The position numbers were made by a program, and so were the translations under genes. From Verrucomicrobiota bacterium (GTDB lineage Bacteria; Verrucomicrobiota; Verrucomicrobiia; Limisphaerales; UBA1100), in assembly GCA_028872645.1 (NCBI GenBank), contig JAPKDK010000106.1, positions 1-9,102 on the forward strand: a stretch of 9,102 bases of DNA. Reading direction: 5' to 3'. Positions 1 to 5,156 of the stretch are shown piece by piece. Below the pieces are notes generated by a model. It was not told where the DNA came from. It searched no databases and saw only the letters and a program-made list of their open reading frames with translations. Each line of letters starts with the position of its first letter. Position 1 is the first letter of the stretch.

Positions 1-13
1 AGAAAAAGTAATT

Positions 14-65
14 CGCCGCCGCCGCCCCCTCCGCCTTAGATAAGGCGACGATGACGACGACGACG
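14..65. repeat. Low-complexity trinucleotide tract, (GCC)n then (GAC)n
   Basis: GCC/CCG triplets at about 14-36 are followed by GAC triplets at about 46-65. On the plus strand, frame 1 runs from base 1 as RKSNS followed by seven prolines and stops with TAG at 37-39. That could be the Pro-rich tail of a convergent gene that starts outside the window, but twelve codons cannot establish it. On the minus strand another frame reads a run of Val and then Ala. Just beyond, 67-84 can fold as a 6-bp hairpin (CCACCG/CGGTGG). I assign no gene. Confidence 0.55.
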
Positions 66-148
66 CCCACCGCCGAAACGGTGGATTGAAAAAAGGGAGA
101 GTATCACGCGTCACGAGCGAAGACAACCCAGCGGCGTTGCATTGGGCG

Positions 149-168
149 AAACGAAAGCGATTTCGTTT
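149..168 (-). other. 8-bp perfect hairpin overlapping the stop of the small ORF
   Basis: AAACGAAA at 149-156 and TTTCGTTT at 161-168 are perfectly complementary around a 4-nt loop. The TAA stop of the small minus-strand ORF (169-167) overlaps the start of the stem in the transcript. The stem is AT-rich and only three Ts follow it, so it would be a weak terminator at most; it could instead be a 3'-end stabilising hairpin. Confidence 0.35.
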
Positions 169-370
169 AGGCGTCCACTTGGTGCAGCACGGGCGAGTGC
201 CACGATTGCAAACTGCGGTAGTAGCCGGAGAGATTGGCAGGTTTCCGTCGACTGGCGACTATCTGTTGCAGCTCGTGGCTGGAGGCTTCGAGGGCAATAT
301 TGAGCAGGAGCTTCTGCGAAGCTTGCTCGAATTCGCCGATTTCGTCCTGTTTGTGGTCTGTGGCAACCAT
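167..370 (-). CDS. Small hypothetical protein, 67 aa, possibly a gene remnant
   Basis: I do not recognise this protein. From the ATG at 370 it encodes 67 residues: an acidic, helix-prone first half (DHKQDEIGEFEQASQKLL) and a more basic, aromatic C-terminus (GYYRSLQSWHSP). By eye its codons look coding-like: G-rich first positions, AT-rich second positions and about 70% G/C at third positions. An in-frame ATG at 409 would add 13 residues, but that stretch uses atypical codons (TTG, CGA, CTA, TGT). The frame stays open through the palindromic repeat and terminator upstream, which are unlikely to be translated. No Shine-Dalgarno site precedes either ATG, as for most genes here. It lies downstream of the jag terminator, so it would need its own promoter, and I see none clearly. 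It could be the C-terminal remnant of a longer gene cut by the adjacent repeat at 422-478. An opposite-strand ORF over the same bases looks like a shadow. Confidence 0.4.
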   Translation of the reverse strand: MVATDHKQDEIGEFEQASQKLLLNIALEASSHELQQIVASRRKPANLSGYYRSLQSWHSPVLHQVDA

Positions 371-421
371 TGCACGTACACATAGCAATCGCCGTGCCAA
401 TTGTGACATAGCTGCGATGGA

Positions 422-478
422 TTTGGTAGGGACGCGCTCCTGCGCGTCCGCGGACACGCGCAGCGCGTCCCTACCAAA
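422..478. repeat. REPIN-like palindromic repeat, copy 1
   Basis: The outer arms (422-438 and 462-478) are perfect 17-bp inverted repeats whose core is GGTAGGGACGCGCT. The interior contains GCGCGTCC and GGACACGCGC, themselves nearly complementary, so the whole 57 nt can fold into one long hairpin on either strand. Related copies lie at 3736-3785 and 5071-5147. The element abuts the terminator of the yidC-jag operon; its terminal A run (476-480) doubles as the terminator's U tract. Short palindromes that recur between genes in this way fit the REP/REPIN class, which in known cases is mobilised in trans by a RAYT transposase. No such transposase gene is in the window. Confidence 0.8.
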
Positions 479-504
479 AAACCCGGGCCGAATTGGCCCG
501 GGTT
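476..504 (-). terminator. Rho-independent terminator of the yidC-jag operon
   Basis: On the minus strand AACCCGGGCC, a 5-nt loop (AATTC) and GGCCCGGGTT form a perfect 10-bp, GC-rich stem (504-480). It runs straight into a tract of six Ts (481-476). The stem begins 28 nt after the jag stop codon. Stem strength, loop size and T tract all match a textbook intrinsic terminator. Confidence 0.9.
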
Positions 505-531
505 GAAATTTTCCACACGACTTTCTACTCA

Positions 532-990
532 CTACTTTTTCGGACGCACTAAAACTACCTTGTCATTGGTGCCATCCACCTCGATGGATTCGGTGGTGAT
601 GTCTTCCGCTTCGGCGAGGGTTTGGTGCACGGTGCGGCGGTCGAAGGCGGTCATTGGCTCCATCTCCACCACCTCGCCCCAGCGGCGGGCTTTGGCGGCG
701 GCTTCGTTGGCTTTTTTCACAAGGCTCTCGCGGTTTTCGGTGCGGTAGTTGCCAACGTCAACGGTGACTTTTGGCGCTTCCTTGTCCTGCACAATGAGCA
801 GGCGGTTGGTGAGGTATTGGAGGTCGCTCAGCGTGCGGCCTTGGCGGCCGATGAGGCGGCCGGGATCATCCTCGGTGGTTACGTTGAGGAGACTGCCGGA
901 GTCCATTGGGGTTTCCTCCACGGTGGCATTAAAGCCAAGGCGGTTGAGTAGGTTTTCGAGAATGCTTTTGGGTATGGTTGACATGGTCAT
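532..990 (-). CDS. khpB: Jag/KhpB-type RNA-binding protein (KH + R3H domains)
   Basis: This 152-residue cytoplasmic protein has a KH domain with the GRLIGRQGRTL loop (residues 44-54; GxxG is G48-RQ-G51) and a C-terminal R3H domain. R118 and H122 of FDRRTVH supply the Arg-x3-His signature, and PM upstream of it is also typical. It is shorter than the roughly 200-residue Firmicutes Jag because the N-terminal Jag_N domain is missing, a form seen in several phyla. The family binds RNA (KhpB partners KhpA in Gram-positives) and affects cell shape and division; the role in this lineage is inferred. The ATG overlaps the yidC stop by 4 nt (ATGA), which implies translational coupling; a second ATG two codons in is an alternative start. 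It is the last gene of the rpmH-rnpA-yidD-yidC-jag block and is followed by the terminator at 476-504. Confidence 0.93.
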   Translation of the reverse strand: MTMSTIPKSILENLLNRLGFNATVEETPMDSGSLLNVTTEDDPGRLIGRQGRTLSDLQYLTNRLLIVQDKEAPKVTVDVGNYRTENRESLVKKANEAAAKARRWGEVVEMEPMTAFDRRTVHQTLAEAEDITTESIEVDGTNDKVVLVRPKK

Positions 991-2849
991 AAGTTTCCGT
1001 CTTTTCGTTTTCGTTTTTTTGTGGGTTGGATGACTTCCACCACGTTTTCATCCTCCGGTTTCACTTTGGTCATCTTGGTTTGCACAATGGTCAGTACGTT
1101 TTGTACGGTCCAGTAGAGGCACAGCCCAGCGGAGGCGGAGTAAAGGATAAACACAAACATCAGCGGCATGTATTTCATGATGGCCTGTTGGGCCGGGTCC
1201 ATGCCGGGTGAAGGCGGTTGTAGCCGCATTTGCAAAAACATCGTGGCGGTCATGAGGAGCGGCATGATGTTGATTGGGAAACCGGCGATTTCCATCACGG
1301 TATCGGGCGAGGAGAGGTCGGCCACCCAGAGGAATTCCGCGCCGCGCAGCTCGATGGCCGTGCGGAGCATGGTGAAGAAGCCAAAGAAGATTGGGATTTG
1401 GATGACCATGGGCAAACAGCCGCCCATTTGGCTGAGGGGATTTACACCAAACTTTTTGTAAATCTCCATCATCTTCATGTTCATCTTCTGGTAGTCATCC
1501 TTGTAGCGTTCGCGGATGACTTTGATTTCCGGCATCATCTTAGCGTTCACGGCGGCCATTTTTTTCATGGACCGCAGGCTGCGCGCGGTGAGCGGCCAGA
1601 AGACGATTTTGATGAGCACGGTGATGGCGATGATGGAAAGCGCGTAGGAAAGGCCGATCCCATTGAACCAGGTCATCAGCATCAGCAATCCCTTGGCAAC
1701 CCAGCCAAACCATCCACCGAAATCCATGATTCCTTCGAGTTGATTGCCCTGTTCCAAGCCGATGGCTTCCAACCGCTTGAATTCCCGCGGGCCGACATAA
1801 ACCGTGAAATGATTCGTCACCGATTCATCGACATCGAGCGACGGGGCGTCCCACACAATGGCCGTCTCGAAGGCTTTGCGATTGGGTTTCTCCTGCGTAG
1901 GCATGAGCAGTTGATGCGCCACCAGCATTTGGCCGGGTTCTTTCGGCATGGTCACCTGCGCAAAGAACCGGCTGTATGCGCCCGCCCATACCACGTTGCC
2001 CTGCCCGTGAGTGTAATTGTTGCGCTCGCCCTTGCTGCCAAAACACATGCAGCCCATGCGATAATTTTGGAACCAACCGGGCCCAACAGACACAGTCTCC
2101 GCGCCATCAAACCACATGAGGCCAAAATTCATGCCCATCATGCGCGAGGTGCTCTCCGGCTCCGCCACGGAACCGGACACCAAATAAAACCCGCTCTCTT
2201 TCATATAGCCTCCGGAGACGTTGCGCAACACCACCTCGGCTTCCAGTTGATAATCTTCCTTGAGGCGGAAGGTCTTAACCACCTCCATGCCGCCGGGCAA
2301 ATCCGCCGTGGCGCGCACGGTTTCGGCGTCCACCAATTCCAGTTTGTACGGAATGGCGTTGGTTTGATAGGGGCGCACCGAACCAGGTTCGTGCTCCGGC
2401 TTGCCGATGTTTGGCTGCAATGCCAGCAAGGGCAGCAGTTTGCCGGTGTTCTTGAGTGCCACCGGCGCGGATGTGGCGTCCTCGCCGATTTCCTTTGGAT
2501 AATCCAGTAAATCCACCTGCTTCACGCCGCCACCCAGTGAGGTGATTATGAACTTTGCTTTTCTACTGGAAAGCGTGAGCGTAGATTCCTCGACAACAGG
2601 AATCTCCACCACCGCCGGCGGTGCCGGTTGATTGGGAGTGGCCGGTGTGTTGGTCGAAATCGTTGGCGAATTGGTCGGTGCCACCACTGGCGTATTGGTG
2701 CCCGCTTGCGTGACCTGATTGGTACTCGTGGCATTTTCATCCTCCTTCGGCGGGCTCATCTTGATGAGCCCCAGCTTCATAGCCAGCGGCATGCCACCAA
2801 GCATCGCTAACACTGAAACAACGAGAATGATTTTTCCGGTACGATCCAT
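987..2849 (-). CDS. yidC: Membrane protein insertase YidC (Oxa1 family)
   Basis: YidC inserts and folds inner-membrane proteins alone or with SecYEG. The 620-residue product has the Gram-negative layout. An N-terminal membrane segment covers about residues 6-27. A Thr/Asn/Pro-rich linker follows (about 32-80), then a large periplasmic P1 domain (about 85-370). The conserved Oxa1/60K core runs from about 380 to 595, with membrane segments near 383-420, 478-497, 525-541 and 560-590. The cytoplasmic hairpin (about 425-470) is rich in Lys and Met. PLTARSLRSMKKM after the second core segment is characteristic. Lys414 sits five residues before PLT, where E. coli has the groove Arg366; Lys there keeps the charge. 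The tail is basic (KKRKRK). The ATG follows the yidD stop by 3 nt and the stop overlaps jag, so translation is probably coupled. An A7 run lies near the 3' end (see findings). Confidence 0.97.
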   Translation of the reverse strand: MDRTGKIILVVSVLAMLGGMPLAMKLGLIKMSPPKEDENATSTNQVTQAGTNTPVVAPTNSPTISTNTPATPNQPAPPAVVEIPVVEESTLTLSSRKAKFIITSLGGGVKQVDLLDYPKEIGEDATSAPVALKNTGKLLPLLALQPNIGKPEHEPGSVRPYQTNAIPYKLELVDAETVRATADLPGGMEVVKTFRLKEDYQLEAEVVLRNVSGGYMKESGFYLVSGSVAEPESTSRMMGMNFGLMWFDGAETVSVGPGWFQNYRMGCMCFGSKGERNNYTHGQGNVVWAGAYSRFFAQVTMPKEPGQMLVAHQLLMPTQEKPNRKAFETAIVWDAPSLDVDESVTNHFTVYVGPREFKRLEAIGLEQGNQLEGIMDFGGWFGWVAKGLLMLMTWFNGIGLSYALSIIAITVLIKIVFWPLTARSLRSMKKMAAVNAKMMPEIKVIRERYKDDYQKMNMKMMEIYKKFGVNPLSQMGGCLPMVIQIPIFFGFFTMLRTAIELRGAEFLWVADLSSPDTVMEIAGFPINIMPLLMTATMFLQMRLQPPSPGMDPAQQAIMKYMPLMFVFILYSASAGLCLYWTVQNVLTIVQTKMTKVKPEDENVVEVIQPTKKRKRKDGNL

Positions 2850-2852
2850 GAA

Positions 2853-3116
2853 TTAAATCTTTGCTTTCAACTGCACTTGCACTTGTGGAACGGGGTCATG
2901 CCCGCAACCGCCCCACGGATGGCACCGACCCAATCGCCGCAAGGTGAGCCAACTGCCGCGCAATGCGCCATGCGTTTTCACCGCCTCCATCGCGTACCCC
3001 GAGCAGCTTGGCTCGAAGCGGCAAATGGAGCCGCCCGCCACCATCGTGAGCAGCGGCGAAATGGCCCAGCGATAAAACCGCAATAGCGCGAGTAGGATGA
3101 ATTGCAGTGGGTTCAC
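2853..3116 (-). CDS. yidD: Membrane protein insertion efficiency factor YidD
   Basis: This is an 87-residue DUF37/YidD protein of normal family length. The family signature is clear: CRFEPSCSGYAMEAVKTHG (from C32), then RLGRCHPWGGCGHDPVP. Cysteines at 32, 38, 65 and 71 include the conserved ones. The N-terminus (LQFILLALLRFYRWAISPLL) is an amphipathic/hydrophobic segment thought to hold the protein at the inner face of the membrane, where it helps YidC-dependent insertion. The start codon is GTG (3116-3114), sharing its first G with the rnpA stop TAG (TAGTG). It lies between rnpA and yidC, the usual place in bacteria. The GTG start with no ribosome site suggests it relies on coupling to rnpA translation. 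Confidence 0.95.
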   Translation of the reverse strand: MNPLQFILLALLRFYRWAISPLLTMVAGGSICRFEPSCSGYAMEAVKTHGALRGSWLTLRRLGRCHPWGGCGHDPVPQVQVQLKAKI

Positions 3117-3487
3117 TAGTTAGAAATTAATTTTGCGGAACGCAGGATGGCCAAATAATCCGCCTCCACTCCCGCGAAGGATTGGCCGACCAACGAGCGC
3201 CGGGCGATGAGCACCATCTCCACCGGCACACGGAGGGCGTGTTGGTGCAGGCGAAAGCATTCGCGCAGCAGCCGTCTCGCGCGGTTGCGGATGACGGCGT
3301 TGCCAAGTTTGCGGGTGGTGATCACAGCGAATCGGGAGGGGGTGTCTTCGGGAAGCTCGAACCAGTTGAGAACCAGCCCGCCTTGCGCCAGCCGACGGCC
3401 TTGGCTTTTGAGCCGCGCAAAGTCACGTCCTTGTCGGATGCGCATCGCGCGGGTCAACCGAAGCCGAGCCGGCGCCCCGGAGGTCAT
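3116..3487 (-). CDS. rnpA: Ribonuclease P protein component RnpA
   Basis: RnpA is the basic protein subunit of RNase P; it binds the 5' leader of pre-tRNAs and assists the catalytic RNA. The product has 123 residues, close to the usual 110-130. The diagnostic RNR helix is present as KLGNAVIRNRARRLLRECFR (residues 60-79), followed by the strand VEMVLIARRS. The N-terminal MRIRQGRDFARLKSQGRR is the typical start of the fold, with Phe23 in the leader-binding cleft. The ATG overlaps the rpmH stop by one base (TGATG), which supports this start; Met15 is an alternative closer to many family N-termini. It sits between rpmH and yidD in the standard order. Confidence 0.95.
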   Translation of the reverse strand: MTSGAPARLRLTRAMRIRQGRDFARLKSQGRRLAQGGLVLNWFELPEDTPSRFAVITTRKLGNAVIRNRARRLLRECFRLHQHALRVPVEMVLIARRSLVGQSFAGVEADYLAILRSAKLISN

Positions 3488-3627
3488 CAGAGTTCCGGGG
3501 TGAGTCGAGAGCGGCCCTTTTGTCGGCGGCGCTTGATGATGCCGCGGCCCGCTTTAGTAGCCATACGCGAGCGAAAACCGTGCCGGCGCGCTCGTTTCAA
3601 ATTCGAGGGTTGAAATGTGCGTTTCAT
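3487..3627 (-). CDS. rpmH: Large ribosomal subunit protein bL34
   Basis: Translating from the ATG at 3627 gives a 46-residue, highly basic protein that begins MKRTFQPSNLKRARRHGFRS, continues RMATKAGRGIIKRRRQKGRS and ends RLTPEL. This is the full-length bL34 pattern (family 44-47 residues), including the invariant RTFQPS, HGFR and G(R)xxxxRRRxKGR elements. It is a late-assembling 50S protein buried in 23S rRNA. The gene is first in the rpmH-rnpA-yidD-yidC-jag block. Its stop shares a base with the rnpA start. No Shine-Dalgarno site precedes the ATG; the 160-nt gap before it holds a possible promoter and repeat copy 2. Confidence 0.97.
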   Translation of the reverse strand: MKRTFQPSNLKRARRHGFRSRMATKAGRGIIKRRRQKGRSRLTPEL

Positions 3628-3701
3628 GAAATCAGTATAAAATTAGTCGAAAATGTCGTATTTAGCCCGAAAACCAACGGGGAACGGCGGAGACTGCCAG
3701 T

Positions 3702-3719
3702 ATTATCCAGACCTGTCAA
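3702..3719 (-). promoter_or_regulatory. Promoter-like sequence upstream of rpmH
   Basis: Reading the minus strand, TTGACA (3719-3714) is followed by GATAAT (3707-3702). Each resembles a sigma-70 hexamer, but they are only 6 nt apart and so cannot pair as -35/-10. GATAAT with a poor upstream -35 is the more plausible -10; transcription would then start about 70 nt before the rpmH ATG. The position is right for the operon promoter, since the upstream gene ends at 3788. The assignment is weak. Confidence 0.25.
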
Positions 3720-3735
3720 GGGGGCAAAATGCATT

Positions 3736-3785
3736 GGTAGGGACACGCTGCGTGCGTCCATGGTCATGCGGGAGCATGTCCCCAT
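3736..3785. repeat. REPIN-like palindromic repeat, copy 2 (diverged)
   Basis: GGTAGGGACACGCT (3736-3749) matches the left arm of copy 1 with one change. The right side (AGCATGTCCCCATCC, ending at 3785) is a decayed version of the AGCGCGTCCCTACC arm, so the element folds only with G-U pairs and a bulge. It begins two bases beyond the stop codon of the upstream phosphorylase gene and precedes the rpmH promoter region. It is an older or degenerate member of the family seen at 422-478 and 5071-5147. Confidence 0.65.
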
Positions 3786-3787
3786 CC

Positions 3788-5062
3788 TCACCCCAGTATT
3801 TCGCAAATAAGTGGGTCGAGGCCGGGCCGTTCATCAGCAATCTCAAAAGCCGCGACCAACCGTTCCGCCGCCATCTCCGCATCGGCCTCCGTCCGCGCGT
3901 GGATTCGGCAAAGAGGGCGATCGATGGCTTCGCCGGGCTTGAGCATTTGGTCGAGCCCCACGTCCGGGTGGATTTCCGAATCCTTCGTCTGTCGGCCACC
4001 CCCAAGATCGCGCACCACTTCGCCGATGATTCGCGCATCGCATCGGGCCACAAAACCATTCCCGCGCGCGGGCAATTCCCGGACGACGGGCGCGGGGGTC
4101 TCTTGTTTCAGTTTGGTTTCAAATGCGCCCAAGTCCGCGCCTTGGGCGGCGAGGAGTTTATTAAACAAAATCCGCGGGCGGCCACTGGCGAGTTCGGTGG
4201 CGGCGCGATTAGCATCGCAGCCGGGGAGTTGGGCGGCGCAGGCGATGACAAGCTCCTTCAAATCCTTCGGGCCATTGCCTTCGAGACAGGCGATGGATTC
4301 TTTGACCTCCAGCCAATTGCCGGCGGCGCAGCCGAGCGGGGTGTCCATGTCGGTGAGCAGCGCGGTGGTTTGCACGCCGCATTCAGTGGCGAGGTTCACG
4401 ATGGATTTCGCCAACGCGCGCGCGTCATCGCGGGTGTGCATAAAGGCAGCCGCGCCGAACTTCACGTCCATCACCAGCGCATCCAAATTCTCGGCGAGTT
4501 TTTTGGAAAGGATGCTGGCGGTAATGAGCGGCACCGACGGCACGGTGCCGGTGACATCGCGCAGCGCGTAGAGCGCTTTGTCGGCGGGAGCGATCTCGTC
4601 GGTCTGGCCGCCGAGGGCCACGCCGATTTCTTGCACTTGGCCCACGAATTGTTCCGCCGAAAGTTGAGTGGTGAAGCCGGGGATGCTCTCGAGTTTGTCC
4701 AGCGTGCCGCCGGTGATGCCAAGGCCGCGGCCGGAGATCATCGGCACGCGATAGCCGAGGCACGCGAGCAATGGCGCGAGTGGCAGTGAAACTTTGTCGC
4801 CCACGCCGCCGGTGGAATGTTTGTCGACAATGGGCCGATCATCTTCGGGGAATTGCAGCACCTCACCGCTGTCGCGCATCGCCAGTGTGAGCGCGCGGGT
4901 TTCGGCCAAGGTCATCCCCTGAAACTGGATGGCCATCAAAAATGCGGCCATTTGATAATCCGGCACGGAACCATTGGCGAAAGCGTTGACAGCCTTGGCA
5001 ATGGCTTCTGGCGAGAGTTCGCCGCCATCGCGTTTTTGCTCGATGAGTTGGAGGAAGTTCAT
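3788..5062 (-). CDS. Thymidine / pyrimidine-nucleoside phosphorylase
   Basis: This enzyme cleaves thymidine, and in the broader-range forms uridine, with phosphate to give free base and (deoxy)ribose-1-phosphate for pyrimidine salvage. The 424-residue protein matches the family's usual 430-440. The phosphate loop is KHSTGGVGDK (81-90), with His82 equivalent to E. coli His85. The family signature follows as SGRGLGITGGTLDKLESIPG (110-129). Base-binding Arg168, Ser183 and Lys187 (YALRDVT, ITASILSKK) correspond to E. coli Arg171, Ser186 and Lys190. Thymidine-only and broad pyrimidine specificity cannot be told apart from this, so no symbol (deoA or pdp) is given. I chose the ATG at 5062 because the open frame further upstream is just the translated palindromic repeat. 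The leader between fabF and this gene is that repeat, and there is no ribosome site. The C-terminal alpha/beta domain is complete. Confidence 0.94.
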   Translation of the reverse strand: MNFLQLIEQKRDGGELSPEAIAKAVNAFANGSVPDYQMAAFLMAIQFQGMTLAETRALTLAMRDSGEVLQFPEDDRPIVDKHSTGGVGDKVSLPLAPLLACLGYRVPMISGRGLGITGGTLDKLESIPGFTTQLSAEQFVGQVQEIGVALGGQTDEIAPADKALYALRDVTGTVPSVPLITASILSKKLAENLDALVMDVKFGAAAFMHTRDDARALAKSIVNLATECGVQTTALLTDMDTPLGCAAGNWLEVKESIACLEGNGPKDLKELVIACAAQLPGCDANRAATELASGRPRILFNKLLAAQGADLGAFETKLKQETPAPVVRELPARGNGFVARCDARIIGEVVRDLGGGRQTKDSEIHPDVGLDQMLKPGEAIDRPLCRIHARTEADAEMAAERLVAAFEIADERPGLDPLICEILG

Positions 5063-5070
5063 ACATTGGG

Positions 5071-5147
5071 TGCCGGCAGGGACGCGCTGTCGCGCGTCCA
5101 GAACACGCGGCCGCGCGTCCCTACCATTCGGCCGGCAAGATGCCGGC
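5071..5147. repeat. Compound REPIN-like repeat, copy 3, in the fabF-phosphorylase gap
   Basis: GGGACGCGCTGTCGCGCGTCC (from 5079) and CGCGCGTCCCTACC (ending at 5125) are the two arms of the family seen at 422-478, separated by AGAACACGCGGC. The element is bracketed by a second motif: TGCCGGC at 5071-5077, and GCCGGCA-AGA-TGCCGGC at 5131-5147, itself a perfect 7-bp hairpin. The left arm has CCGGCAGGGACG where copy 1 has TTGGTAGGGACG, as if two small repeat types had merged. It fills nearly the whole 94-nt space between the fabF stop (5157) and the phosphorylase ATG (5062), ending 8 nt from that ATG. Confidence 0.75.
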
Positions 5148-5156
5148 AGCACTTTT

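Noticed and set aside
86..385. Plus-strand ORF of 99 codons near the left edge
   Set aside because: It starts with a rare codon, and codon periodicity favours the opposite strand; it is probably the shadow of the small minus-strand ORF.
1230..2510. Long plus-strand ORF antisense to yidC
   Set aside because: It is His/Gly/Ala-rich low-quality sequence typical of the antisense shadow of a GC-rich gene, and yidC is unambiguous on the other strand.
3703..3711. DnaA box TTATCCAGA and an origin of replication next to rpmH
   Set aside because: It is one imperfect match with no cluster of boxes and no AT-rich unwinding region or dnaA gene.
4704..4733. Ile116 in the phosphorylase signature as a lost catalytic histidine
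   Set aside because: Other enzymes often have His in SGRGLGHTGG. Counting from the conserved Arg, Ser and Lys shows the catalytic His is the one in KHSTGG (His82), which is present. Ile116 is a neighbouring loop change.
3653..4789. Long plus-strand ORF antisense to the phosphorylase
   Set aside because: It is a shadow frame over a complete, well-conserved enzyme gene and runs across the repeat and rpmH leader.
422..5147. Palindromic copies as a CRISPR array or insertion sequence
   Set aside because: The copies are dispersed, not evenly spaced with spacers, and carry no cas or transposase gene.
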